Below, piece by piece: positions 8,281 through 16,525 of a stretch of 20,456 nucleotides of DNA. The notes under the pieces are model-generated. The model did no database searches. It had not been told where the DNA came from and worked only from the letters and a program-made list of their open reading frames with translations. A program made the translations under genes and the position numbers. Positions within the stretch are counted from its first letter, which is position 1. Each line of letters starts with the position of its first letter. The DNA comes from CAZQSL01 sp964595945. Lineage in GTDB: Bacteria > UBP15 > UBA6099 > JAJRTR01. Where the stretch lies: contig CAZQSL010000061.1 of the NCBI GenBank assembly GCA_964595945.1, positions 1 to 20,456 of the forward strand, read 5' to 3'.

Positions 8281-8323
8281 CGTAATTGTCCCAGACGATT
8301 CGCACTTATCCAACTTATTGGGT

Positions 8324-8352
8324 ATTATGACTTTATATATAATACATGTCAA
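8324..8352 (-). promoter_or_regulatory. Near-consensus promoter for the carbamoyltransferase cassette
   Basis: Read on the minus strand: perfect -35 TTGACA (8347-8352), a 17-base spacer, -10 CATAAT (8324-8329). Transcription would start about 36 bases before ATG 8280. The promoter sits just after the flippase stop, so the cassette can be expressed separately from the long upstream operon. Confidence 0.7.
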
Positions 8353-8374
8353 GTTTGCTTGATCAGGCCAGGAT

Positions 8375-9706
8375 TTAGTGGCTTTTCAGCATTTTTTTGA
8401 CAACAGTTCTCACAATGTCGAAAAACTCGGAGAAATCAGGCTTGAACATAACGATCGGGTTTCGTTTTACCAAAAACCAGAATGTTGAATAGCAAATCAC
8501 AAAGCCTACAATCCCAACGGTTGAGGTCGATACCGCCGCACCCATAATACCCCATTGTGGAATCAATGTATAATTCAGTATCAGGCTCGATACGCACAAT
8601 GTGAGATTGATCACGGAAATCGCATAAAATGCTCCCAGTTTTATCATGTATGGCGTAAACAGCGCGCCGACCGGGTTTAGCCATCCCATGACAAGCAAAA
8701 TTCTGAAAATCTCTGGAGACTCAGCGAAATCCTTTCCCGCATACAAATAGAGCAGCGGTCGCGCGGTGATGGCAAACCCCAGTGTGATGAGCCCCCAAAA
8801 ATAGAAAGCATATCTTGCAGATAGGATCGAAACTTCGAAATCGTCATCTGAGTGTATTACTCTCGGATACAGCGTCTGCTGGAATGTCATGGGGATCGTC
8901 ATCAGAGCGAGGACCGCTCCGAGCGACACCGCGTAATTCCCTGCCGGGGACTCTCCACAGTATTTGAAAATAATTATCTGGTTGAGTCGTATCGTTATAA
9001 ATGATGATATCGTTCCAATATGCTGCTTCAATCCGGATATGACTATCCCCCTTGCCAGTGAAACAGAAAAACTCCCCGAAATACCGTCTTTGCGAAGCAC
9101 GGGAAGCAAAAGGCCCGCGATCATTACCGGCTGAGGGAGAAATGTGAGTACAAGCATGATCGGGACGGTGATGGCATCTGTAAAATATGCAATTATCGTG
9201 AGCAAGAATGAAAACACCGTAACAATGATGCTGACGATCGCGACATGTCTGATATTGCCGGTCGCCTGTATGAAGATGTTGATGTGATTTGCAAACATCG
9301 AAGAAAACAGGACAAGGCTCGCGAGAAATATGTTTTGGATTGCCGTTGGGGAAAACTGCCCGGGAAGTATTTGCGTGGTTGCAAATAGAGCCCCCGCTCC
9401 GCAGCATGAACAGCCGATACTCAGCAATGCAATCGTCCTGAATCGCGTGGAATCCGTGATCCCGTATCTGCTTTTATCCGCGAAATGATATATTGCGGAT
9501 TCGAGGCTAATTCCAAATACCGTTGTAAAAAGTGCGATCCAGGTCTGAATTTCAGCAAGTATTCCCCGGCCGGAAGGTCCTAATGCCCTATTGGCGAGCG
9601 CCGCAATGATGATCGACGCCATCATGGCTATTGCCTTGTTGGTGAGCATCCATGCGAAATTTTTCTTGAGTCCAAGATTACCGTCGGCTGGTACGGGCTT
9701 ACCCAT
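8375..9706 (-). CDS. Wzx-type polysaccharide flippase (MOP/MATE-like exporter)
   Basis: The 443-residue protein is built almost entirely of hydrophobic helices (about 12). It begins NFAWMLTNKAIAMMASIII and contains the motif ALGPSGRGILAEIQTW, typical of oligosaccharide flippases of the MOP superfamily. These move lipid-linked glycan units from the inner to the outer face of the cytoplasmic membrane. ATG 9706 is preceded by AGGTGG at good spacing. The 43 extra upstream codons in the same frame lie inside the previous gene and are not protein-like. It overlaps that gene by 8 bases, indicating one transcript. It is the only transport protein seen in the locus and supports a Wzx/Wzy-type pathway. 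No polymerase is in the window. Confidence 0.88.
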   Translation of the reverse strand: MGKPVPADGNLGLKKNFAWMLTNKAIAMMASIIIAALANRALGPSGRGILAEIQTWIALFTTVFGISLESAIYHFADKSRYGITDSTRFRTIALLSIGCSCCGAGALFATTQILPGQFSPTAIQNIFLASLVLFSSMFANHINIFIQATGNIRHVAIVSIIVTVFSFLLTIIAYFTDAITVPIMLVLTFLPQPVMIAGLLLPVLRKDGISGSFSVSLARGIVISGLKQHIGTISSFITIRLNQIIIFKYCGESPAGNYAVSLGAVLALMTIPMTFQQTLYPRVIHSDDDFEVSILSARYAFYFWGLITLGFAITARPLLYLYAGKDFAESPEIFRILLVMGWLNPVGALFTPYMIKLGAFYAISVINLTLCVSSLILNYTLIPQWGIMGAAVSTSTVGIVGFVICYSTFWFLVKRNPIVMFKPDFSEFFDIVRTVVKKMLKSH

Positions 9707-10808
9707 TGATCCACCTGTAGATTGCATGGTTTGACAATTTGAAGAGTTTTCTGACAGCTTTTTTCGTAAAGGGCATCTTGCGGGAGTCCCATAGGTAACC
9801 TGTCTTGCCGTCCGCAAACGATGAAGCCGTGTCAATCAGCACCGGGGGCAAATCGTGATCGGACAGTAATTCGCGGATAATTCCGGCTGCCATGTCATAG
9901 TTGCCGAGAGCGTTGAGACAAACTGCGCGGTAATACTTTACCGAAGGGTCATCGGCATAAGGCTGTCCGATAGTCTGCATGATGGCATGGGCGGCATCGA
10001 AATTCCCCTGTCTGATATTGCCAACAGCCTGTTTGAGTGTTACTGCGCAATGCTGGACGGCCGGTGCGTCAGCATCATGCTGTATGTATTCGGACTGAAC
10101 CGGTGACTGGCTGTTTGTCGAAACTTGAGTTTTTACGGCCGTGACGATTTGTGTGAGAGAATATTCCGCCGGAGTGACTATCCGCTCGGACACCGGGATT
10201 ATTTCAAGGGGAATAAGCTGGCTGAAGATGTTTTCTGTAGAATGGGCCACGGTTGTCACCCTGACATCTGAAAAACCGTTCGTGGCATAATAATCAAAAA
10301 AAGTTGTAGGACTGAATTGATAAAACCCATGGTTGACATACTGATTGCATGGCAGTATGTGCATGACCCTGCCACCGGTCTCAAGCATATCCGAAATGTT
10401 ATTCAGTGATTGAGGCAGGTTGAAAACGTGTTCGGAAGTGCCTGCGTCGATTATGAAAGAGTATTTGCCTCTCATGGCCTCCGGAATGGGGAAATTCATG
10501 TTGTGAACTATATCGGCGCCCTCGAAATCGGAAATATCGAGCGCTTCGAGTAAAATATCCGGCCCGGCAAGCATTTTGAAAAAAGTGGTGTCCGATATGT
10601 ACTTTTTGTCATGTCCGGGTATTGCCGTATGTATTGAGGTGTCGTATATGATATTGTGTGGCGTATGGCCCAGTGCCTGCATGAGGGTAATCGCTTCATC
10701 GAGTGTCGCGTAGATATTCTGTCTGCCGAGAGACAGTATCTTTGGGAGAAGAGGTTTCCGCAGATGTTCGTTGACAATGAATTTCATGATTTCCGGTACA
10801 AGTCCCAT
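9699..10808 (-). CDS. Methyltransferase-like protein with C-terminal helical (TPR-like) region
   Basis: From ATG 10808 the product has 369 residues. The first ~200 resemble a class I SAM methyltransferase lacking a classic glycine-rich motif I: ALDISDFEGADIVHNMNFP supplies the nucleotide-like acidic strand, YSFIIDAGTSEHVFNLPQSL resembles the post-motif II region, and ETGGRVMHILPCNQYVNHGF the following strand. Residues of about 250-330 form helical pairs with TPR spacing (GNFDAAHAIMQ, then YYRAVCLNALGNYDMAAGII), so it may be an enzyme fused to a protein-binding repeat. An in-frame ATG at 10817 exists, but AAAAGG is spaced for 10808. It lies 14 bases after the glycosyltransferase gene and overlaps the flippase start. 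Substrate unknown; sugar O-methylation is a reasonable guess, but loss of activity is possible. Confidence 0.65.
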   Translation of the reverse strand: MGLVPEIMKFIVNEHLRKPLLPKILSLGRQNIYATLDEAITLMQALGHTPHNIIYDTSIHTAIPGHDKKYISDTTFFKMLAGPDILLEALDISDFEGADIVHNMNFPIPEAMRGKYSFIIDAGTSEHVFNLPQSLNNISDMLETGGRVMHILPCNQYVNHGFYQFSPTTFFDYYATNGFSDVRVTTVAHSTENIFSQLIPLEIIPVSERIVTPAEYSLTQIVTAVKTQVSTNSQSPVQSEYIQHDADAPAVQHCAVTLKQAVGNIRQGNFDAAHAIMQTIGQPYADDPSVKYYRAVCLNALGNYDMAAGIIRELLSDHDLPPVLIDTASSFADGKTGYLWDSRKMPFTKKAVRKLFKLSNHAIYRWING

Positions 10809-10822
10809 TGTGAACATCCTTT

Positions 10823-11872
10823 TCAGTATTGATAATCATCCACCGGGAGCCCGGGATCAATCGAAGCCCGGTATGCATCGAGAGTCCTGGCCAGTTTCGC
10901 CTTATTAGCGGCATCTGCATTATTCAGAGCCCATTTTGAAACAAAAGTTCGGATTCTCTTGGCATACATACCATACCTGATTTCATGTGGGCCTGGCTTA
11001 ACCTTGTCAAACAAAGACAGCGCGCTGTTGTTTCGCATTGCCTGTGGCGGCACGATACCATTTTCTTTCAGTCTGATGTAATAATCCATTTCATTGCGCC
11101 AACGTTTGACATACTGAGACGGAAACAACTCCCGATATTTGCCGGTCATCTTAGTGAAAGCGGCATTTGTCATCTCTTTCATCTTATTCAAATCTCCTGC
11201 CGTAGACGCAGAAAAACCGGACTGGCATCTGCGCCAGCAACCCAATATTTCCGGGATGAAACAGGCGCCATGTTTCAATGTGAGAACCTGAGTAAGAAAC
11301 CCGTCGGTGAATGAACCGAGCGAAGGGTCGAATCCGCCTTCGGATTCAATCATTCTCTTGTTATAAATGGTGACGTTGCCCATGAACCATGATCCGTGGC
11401 GGTAAAGCGCCCTTGCCGCCTTTTCAGGAGAGATATAGTCACTTTGCCATGTGACGACAGGTGACGGGCTTATGCCAAGACAGGCGCCATGTTCGTCGAT
11501 GTCCATCGAAAGTGTCGAACACAGGGCAGCGGATGGATGGCTTTCGAGCATTTCCATACTTTTCTTGATGAACTCCGGCAGTATCATGTCGTCAATTGCG
11601 TGGAAAAAAATGTAATCGCCCCGTGCGAGAGACAGTAGTCTGTTAAGATTCGCAAGAACCCCCTGATTGGATACGTTCAGGATCAGGTTTATTTTAGAAT
11701 AGCGTTCCGAATACTGCCGGAGTATTTCGACGCTGCCATCAGTCGAGCCATCGTCAATGATTATTATCTCTTCGATTTGGTCCGATTGAGCGAGAACCGC
11801 TTCGAGACATACAGGGATATACTTTTTCATATTATAATTGGGGATGGCAACCGTCAGAGTCGTCGTTTTCAT
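10823..11872 (-). CDS. GT2-family glycosyltransferase
   Basis: From ATG 11872 the product has 349 residues and opens with the GT-A fold pattern LTVAIPNYNMKKYIPVCLEA. The nucleotide-binding acidic cluster IIDDGSTDGS (D40, D41, D45) follows, then GVLANLNR and the DXD-like AIDD (D94, D95) that would hold the metal and sugar nucleotide. EGGFDPSLGSFTDGF matches the acceptor-side and catalytic-base region. The enzyme should add one sugar to a lipid-linked acceptor at the cytoplasmic face. The frame is open another 94 codons upstream, but that part overlaps the preceding methyltransferase gene and is not protein-like. It is the only recognisable glycosyltransferase here, so others must be encoded elsewhere. 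Confidence 0.9.
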   Translation of the reverse strand: MKTTTLTVAIPNYNMKKYIPVCLEAVLAQSDQIEEIIIIDDGSTDGSVEILRQYSERYSKINLILNVSNQGVLANLNRLLSLARGDYIFFHAIDDMILPEFIKKSMEMLESHPSAALCSTLSMDIDEHGACLGISPSPVVTWQSDYISPEKAARALYRHGSWFMGNVTIYNKRMIESEGGFDPSLGSFTDGFLTQVLTLKHGACFIPEILGCWRRCQSGFSASTAGDLNKMKEMTNAAFTKMTGKYRELFPSQYVKRWRNEMDYYIRLKENGIVPPQAMRNNSALSLFDKVKPGPHEIRYGMYAKRIRTFVSKWALNNADAANKAKLARTLDAYRASIDPGLPVDDYQY

Positions 11873-11924
11873 CTGTTGCGCTGTCCATTCGTCAAAAATG
11901 ACCTGAAAACACCATGTCGAAATC

Positions 11925-13094
11925 TCATCGGCAGCTCCCGTACTTGAAGGCTGAAGGAGTGAAGTATATGACATTACGTGTAGCGCACCTGGCAGCGACT
12001 GATTCTGCAATGGCGTTCGGGAGAGGCACGAGCACGCAGGACCCGGGCGGTACCGAGTCAGGGGCAACAATCGGCTTGCCACAATGTGAGTGTCCATTTC
12101 GGGCAGGGTCTTCATCCACGAAAAAGTCGAATCTCCAGTCGAGTTCCGACGCAAGCCAGGTGGCGGAAATCGAAGAACCGAAAATGCACCGTGATGAATA
12201 GTCTGCCGCCTTTGAGCAAAAATCGGACGGCATCTGTATTAAATCGCCGATTAGTTTTTCGGCTTCGTGATAGCTATCGGCAGGCGTGGATATTCGATGT
12301 GATTCCTTAAGAGTGCCGAGTCTGGCAACGATAGTCAGTTCTTTCGGCACCCACTGATTGGATGACAGGATCACGTCATAACCGCAATACTTAAGAATTT
12401 CCGTCAATGATTCGATGGAATAATGTGTGCAGTGATCATATATCACGAGATCAAACGGGTTTGTAGTGAAATCCGGGCACTCGATCAGCAGCAGGCCGTT
12501 CGAGTTGATTCTTGATTTGACATTAAGCAAAAACCGGATTGGATCAGTCAGATGCTCAAGCACGTGAATCATCGACACAATATCATAACTGCCAGAGATA
12601 TCCGAAGGACTGCAATTATAAAACTGCGATACTCCTTCAATGCTTTCAATCTCATGCCGGCGTGTATCTGACAATTCAGTCTCGGTCATTTGCCAGCAAC
12701 GATACTCCTTGTGAAAGGCTCGGAGAAGTGAGCCGTTGCCACATCCTATATCGAGGAGATTTCCATTGTCAGGGAAACAGAAATTGTCCGACAACATACG
12801 CACAAGCGTTTCGGACCTGAGCTTTCCGTGAGTGCCTGTCGAAAAAACAAGTGGTTCGCTACCTCCTGACTGCTGGTACATTTCGTATCGCGAATATATC
12901 GAGTCAACCACTGATTGCCACGTATCGTCGATCTGCTTCTGCAGACACCCGCACTGTTCGCAGATTATGAGTGAACAGTTATGCCCGGTGGGCTTGCAGT
13001 CGGAAGTGACCGTTTTCAGATCACCGTACAACGGTATGTCAATAGTGTTAGCGCTGCCACATATATGGCATTCGCAGGAATTGTTTTTTTTCAC
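11925..13094 (-). CDS. SAM methyltransferase with N-terminal zinc finger (sugar C-methyltransferase type)
   Basis: The 389-residue protein has three parts. An N-terminal zinc ribbon has C9-x2-C12 and C45-x2-C48. A class I SAM domain carries motif I LLDIGCGNGSLL (about 113-124), HVLEHLTDP (H177, E180, H181) and DHCTHYS (His221, His224). A C-terminal Rossmann-like domain begins FGSSISATWLASE. This layout is that of the Methyltransf_13/14 group, which includes TylC3/NovU-type enzymes that methylate carbon 3 of keto-deoxysugars. The start is GTG 13094 with AAGGA 8 bases upstream. The next gene's start lies about 50 bases beyond its stop. Together with the SDR gene it points to a branched-chain deoxysugar, but the same layout is also found in other methyltransferases, so the position methylated is inference. 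Confidence 0.82.
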   Translation of the reverse strand: MKKNNSCECHICGSANTIDIPLYGDLKTVTSDCKPTGHNCSLIICEQCGCLQKQIDDTWQSVVDSIYSRYEMYQQSGGSEPLVFSTGTHGKLRSETLVRMLSDNFCFPDNGNLLDIGCGNGSLLRAFHKEYRCWQMTETELSDTRRHEIESIEGVSQFYNCSPSDISGSYDIVSMIHVLEHLTDPIRFLLNVKSRINSNGLLLIECPDFTTNPFDLVIYDHCTHYSIESLTEILKYCGYDVILSSNQWVPKELTIVARLGTLKESHRISTPADSYHEAEKLIGDLIQMPSDFCSKAADYSSRCIFGSSISATWLASELDWRFDFFVDEDPARNGHSHCGKPIVAPDSVPPGSCVLVPLPNAIAESVAARCATRNVIYFTPSAFKYGSCR

Positions 13095-13124
13095 TTCCGC
13101 AGTCCTTTGACAATTTCGTCGTCC

Positions 13125-13799
13125 CTATTTTTTGGAGCAGCATACGGCGAGTAGATAATTGGCCATTGGGTAAAACCCGGTATGCACCACTTCGTCGTTC
13201 ATGGAAAAGAGAAAAACATTGTGAAAATGGTCATGAAGAATATGTTTCAGCGATTTGTGATCCTTGCAGTTGACATGACCTTCTATGCTTGCAGCGGATG
13301 CGTATGCCTGAGACTGTACAGTCGGAGTACCTATGATCAATACCCCGTTTTCCGAAAGTGACGATACTATATTAGCCAGAAAAGAGCATTCTTTTTCCTG
13401 AGGGATATGCTCGATCACGTCAAGCGAAAACGCAGCGTCAAAAAGGCCATCAACTGGGCTGTCAAGGATATCATGCTGGCGGTACTCGACAGGCCATTTG
13501 TCACTTTTGCGAGAGATTGCGTCATCGATAAAGACCGGATCGAAATCAATTGCCACTATCTCATTTACAGCTTGTTTCACAATTCGGGTGCCGAAAGCAT
13601 CTGCACACCCGACTTCGAGCACCCTCTTTTTGCCGTCGAGCATCTTTGAGACAAATTTGTAGCGCGACATGACAAAGAGCAATCGTTTTGGGTCTTCGTG
13701 CCATGTATGACCACTCATCAGCCCGAAGCTCTCAGCGCCTGATTCGCTTGTGAGGTCCAGGCATACCTGATATTGTGGTTCTCGAGTCTTAATGTCCAT
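13125..13799 (-). CDS. Class I SAM-dependent methyltransferase
   Basis: This 224-residue protein has motif I as RVLEVGCADAFGTRI (about 59-73), the acidic end of strand 2 at AIDFDP (D85), and FDAAFSLDVIEHIPQEKE, the usual post-motif II segment. GVLIIGTPTVQSQAYA follows in the place of a substrate loop. An excellent GAGGTGG site precedes ATG 13799. It starts 10 bases after the stop of the previous methyltransferase and is followed by the zinc-finger methyltransferase. The late His-rich stretch (HILHDHFHNVFLFSM) is typical of sugar and lipid methyltransferases in polysaccharide loci. Target hydroxyl or amine unknown. Confidence 0.85.
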   Translation of the reverse strand: MDIKTREPQYQVCLDLTSESGAESFGLMSGHTWHEDPKRLLFVMSRYKFVSKMLDGKKRVLEVGCADAFGTRIVKQAVNEIVAIDFDPVFIDDAISRKSDKWPVEYRQHDILDSPVDGLFDAAFSLDVIEHIPQEKECSFLANIVSSLSENGVLIIGTPTVQSQAYASAASIEGHVNCKDHKSLKHILHDHFHNVFLFSMNDEVVHTGFYPMANYLLAVCCSKK

Positions 13800-13809
13800 T
13801 CACTCCACC

Positions 13810-14472
13810 TCATTCGAAGAAAATAAACGAATAGTCGCCGGAATAACCAGCAGATTTAAAAATCCACTTCCATTCTTCGGGAGTATGAAAGGCCCGGCAC
13901 GTAAGCTGCCAGTACATGAGGTTGACCTTTTCCGCCTCGTTTCTGTAAGCTTCGACAACGATATGGCTGTCGCGGCGAGAAACTCGCTCGATTTCCTCAA
14001 GAGATTTCCACAGTTCGTCGATGTAAAGATTGTGAAGAGTGGTGATCGAATAAACCAGATCAAAGGAGTTGTCATCGAATGGCAAGGAAGCCGCGTCGGC
14101 GACCCTGATATATGGCTTGATTTCATCTTTTGCATTGTCGATTGCATATTGTGATATGTCGACACCGGCAACTTCAAGGCCAGGCATAGCCTGTTTGAAA
14201 TCATGGAGCAGAAAACCTTTCCCGCAGCCGACATCCAGAATATGGTCGCCGGGCTTCAGCCCGTAATGCTCTATCATCGCGTCCGCGACCTTACGCCAGC
14301 GCCCATCGTAATTGTACCCTCCATAGCCAGTACTGCGGTCTCCATCCCAGTATTCTTTACCGAATTTGCATGCAAGTTCCGCACACGTTGCCTTGTCGTG
14401 TTCGATGACACGCTGCACATAGTCTCTTTTTGTTGATTTGTGTATGAGTGAAATGAAATCGATATCAGGCAT
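13810..14472 (-). CDS. Class I SAM-dependent methyltransferase (YWDGDR-type of polysaccharide loci)
   Basis: The 220-residue protein has an N-terminal signature FGKEYWDGDRSTGYGGYNYD, familiar from a methyltransferase family common in O-antigen and capsule clusters. Motif I ILDVGCGKGFLL (about 78-89), VAGVDIS with D105, DAASLPF and FDLVYSITTLHNL follow. These mark a complete SAM-binding fold. A GGGGG site precedes ATG 14472. It lies 11 bases after the SDR gene stop. It may O- or N-methylate the sugar made by the neighbouring enzymes, or a carboxyl group; sequence alone does not decide. Confidence 0.87.
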   Translation of the reverse strand: MPDIDFISLIHKSTKRDYVQRVIEHDKATCAELACKFGKEYWDGDRSTGYGGYNYDGRWRKVADAMIEHYGLKPGDHILDVGCGKGFLLHDFKQAMPGLEVAGVDISQYAIDNAKDEIKPYIRVADAASLPFDDNSFDLVYSITTLHNLYIDELWKSLEEIERVSRRDSHIVVEAYRNEAEKVNLMYWQLTCRAFHTPEEWKWIFKSAGYSGDYSFIFFE

Positions 14473-14483
14473 AAAACCCCCAT

Positions 14484-15479
14484 TTATGGTATGTGAATAT
14501 AATCAAGCGAACTCGCGGAAATCTCCGGCCAGTACTCATCGACCCATGAAATGACCTCTGCAATGCCATCATCGAAAGAAATAACAGGACTCCAGCCAAG
14601 TGCTGTGCGGGCAAGTGTTGAATCAATGACATAGGCGGCATCCTGGCCTGGACGTTCTTCGGCGATATTGACACAATCATCGAAAGAAACGCCGCGATGG
14701 CGGCATACGGCAGCGACGACATCTCTCACGGCTGTGCCTTGATCAGGGGACAGGTGGTATGTCAGTCCGATGTTTCCTCTTTCGAGTATGGCAAGCTCGC
14801 CGCGAGAAACATCTCTGATGTGTATGTACGACTTGACGGCTGCGCCACCGCCATGCAAATCGATTTTTTTACCAATTTTCGAGTAAATGACTGTCCGGGG
14901 AATGATTTTGAAAAGCTGTTGCCGCGCTCCGTATACATTTGTGGAGCGGACAGTCAGAAGGGGCAGTCCGAACTGTTTTCTATATACGTCGAGCAACATG
15001 TCGGCAGCCGCTTTCGATGCGGCATAAGGAGTGCTTGGATTCATTGCTGCATCTTCTTTAACAATACCCGTACAAGTGCCGTAGACTTCCGGTGAAGATA
15101 CGTGCAGATAGCGTTTCAGCCATTTTTTCCTGCTGATATGGTTGATAAGTCTCGAAAGGGCCACTGTATTGGTTTCGAACCAGTGGTGAGGATTGTCCCA
15201 ACTTGGAGCGACTTCACTTTGCGCTGCGAAGTTGACTATATACTGCGGTTGCACATCGTCGAGCAGCCCGAGGAGCATATCCATGTCCTGATTGAGATCA
15301 CATTGGATATATCTGTATCTGCTGAGGTCTCGGCGCCCGAGATATTTCAGAAAGAGCCCCGTGCGTTCGGGCGATCTGCTGATGCCAGTCACGCAGTATT
15401 CCGGGTTGTCGAGTAAAAGATCGACAAAATCCTGCCCTGAAAAGGAATTTGCACCGATGACGAAAATATTAGTATTCAT
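14484..15479 (-). CDS. Extended SDR: NDP-sugar dehydratase/epimerase
   Basis: The 331-residue enzyme binds NAD(P) through GANSFSG (residues 9-15). The catalytic YxxxK is at Y152/K156 in PYAASKAAADML. RSTNVYGARQQ and a substrate-binding C-terminal part with SYIHIRDVSRG follow. The order resembles dTDP-glucose or GDP-mannose 4,6-dehydratases. The active-site triplet is S-P-E (in SSPEVYG, E131) rather than the T-D-E of dTDP-glucose 4,6-dehydratase, so the usual Asp acid is missing. It could be a 4,6-dehydratase with GMD-like chemistry, an epimerase, or a keto-reductase-type SDR. It overlaps the kinase stop by 4 bases (ATGA), so the two are translationally coupled. It probably makes the keto-sugar nucleotide used by the following methyltransferases. 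Confidence 0.85.
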   Translation of the reverse strand: MNTNIFVIGANSFSGQDFVDLLLDNPEYCVTGISRSPERTGLFLKYLGRRDLSRYRYIQCDLNQDMDMLLGLLDDVQPQYIVNFAAQSEVAPSWDNPHHWFETNTVALSRLINHISRKKWLKRYLHVSSPEVYGTCTGIVKEDAAMNPSTPYAASKAAADMLLDVYRKQFGLPLLTVRSTNVYGARQQLFKIIPRTVIYSKIGKKIDLHGGGAAVKSYIHIRDVSRGELAILERGNIGLTYHLSPDQGTAVRDVVAAVCRHRGVSFDDCVNIAEERPGQDAAYVIDSTLARTALGWSPVISFDDGIAEVISWVDEYWPEISASSLDYIHIP

Positions 15480-16525
15480 AGAATTCCCCTGTTGTAGCTT
15501 CCCTTGAGACGCTCGAACATCGTCAGCGCCTTGTCGAGTTGTGCCGCGCGTCGATGGTTACCAGTGATCGAATCGTTTGCGTATCTGCGCCGCGCGTCAC
15601 CCGATTCGATAAAATCGTTTAAAACGATCATAATCCATTTTAGCCTATAAAGAGGGAAAAGTGCATTTATTCTGAAACACGCCGCCTCGGCGCCGGCAGA
15701 TACAGTCATTGCCATTTCAACGAAAAAATCAAAGAAATCCCAGGGAACAGGGACCGCCGGCTGGCAGAAAAAATCACATGCCATTTTCGCCGGATCATCC
15801 CATCCCGCATACTCAAAATCTATAAATCTGACCCTGCCTGACGTATCCCTGATTGCGTTGTGAAAGCCAAAATCGGATGGCGATAGACACCTGTCGGACT
15901 GCCGCAGAGGTTCGGTATATGATACCCCGCTGTCCACAAGGACAGACGAAACGAAATCGACTATTTCCAGCCACAATGCCCTCAGGTCCGTCGATACGAA
16001 ACGTACTGCTGCGCTGCCGATCTCATCGGCGCATGTCATGCCACGCTCAAGTCTGTCCAGGCGTCTGCCGACACATTCCACATGCTCTTTCGCCGAGAAG
16101 CAAGCTTCCGACCCGTCAGGGAGTATTCCTGCCTCGGCAGTATGCCTGAAAGTATTTAGGTCAAGAAAGAAGGAGCCGGCAGCCCGGACTGTTTCGATGG
16201 AGATATCGCCAGGTTTCAGTTTTTCTCCGTCGATGTATTCATATAGGGCGATATTCTTTGCCCTGTTGCAGGCAACGGGCTCAGGTATCTGGCGCAATCC
16301 CATTTCCCATGCAAAAGATGTGAATGCGAATTCGGCATTCAACCGGTCTCTGGTGTCCAGAGGATGAGAAAAATATGATTTCAAAATGAATGATTTACTT
16401 TCTGCGGTTACGAGAAATACTCTATTGTTTCCCCCACCATCAAGCGCACGGATTTCCGGAAAGCCTGGCAATCCGGCTTCTGACAGCAATGACATGGTTG
16501 CCTCTAATATTTCCTTATCGATCAT
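15476..16525 (-). CDS. APH-fold small-molecule kinase (SPSDFGFHN family)
   Basis: The 349-residue protein starts at ATG 16525, with GGAAG seven bases upstream, and overlaps the HAD gene by 11 bases. It has the aminoglycoside/choline-kinase fold: the ATP lysine in SFILKSYF (K49), the hinge ALYEYIDGEKL, the catalytic loop SPSDFGFHN (D218, N223) and the metal-binding DFE (D236) in FIDFEYAGWDDPAKMA. The Brenner loop has SPSDFGFHN instead of HGDLHPGN, but this variant recurs, as I recall, in kinases of polysaccharide loci. It should phosphorylate a sugar, polyol or amino-alcohol in the cytoplasm. Antibiotic resistance is unlikely given the context. The neighbours (HAD phosphatase, dehydrogenase, transketolase) suggest a substrate made by that set. 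Confidence 0.82.
   Translation of the reverse strand: MIDKEILEATMSLLSEAGLPGFPEIRALDGGGNNRVFLVTAESKSFILKSYFSHPLDTRDRLNAEFAFTSFAWEMGLRQIPEPVACNRAKNIALYEYIDGEKLKPGDISIETVRAAGSFFLDLNTFRHTAEAGILPDGSEACFSAKEHVECVGRRLDRLERGMTCADEIGSAAVRFVSTDLRALWLEIVDFVSSVLVDSGVSYTEPLRQSDRCLSPSDFGFHNAIRDTSGRVRFIDFEYAGWDDPAKMACDFFCQPAVPVPWDFFDFFVEMAMTVSAGAEAACFRINALFPLYRLKWIMIVLNDFIESGDARRRYANDSITGNHRRAAQLDKALTMFERLKGSYNRGIL

Noticed and set aside
15476..16525. Aminoglycoside resistance gene
   Set aside because: The fold is that of APH kinases, but the catalytic loop variant and the tight coupling with sugar genes indicate a biosynthetic kinase.
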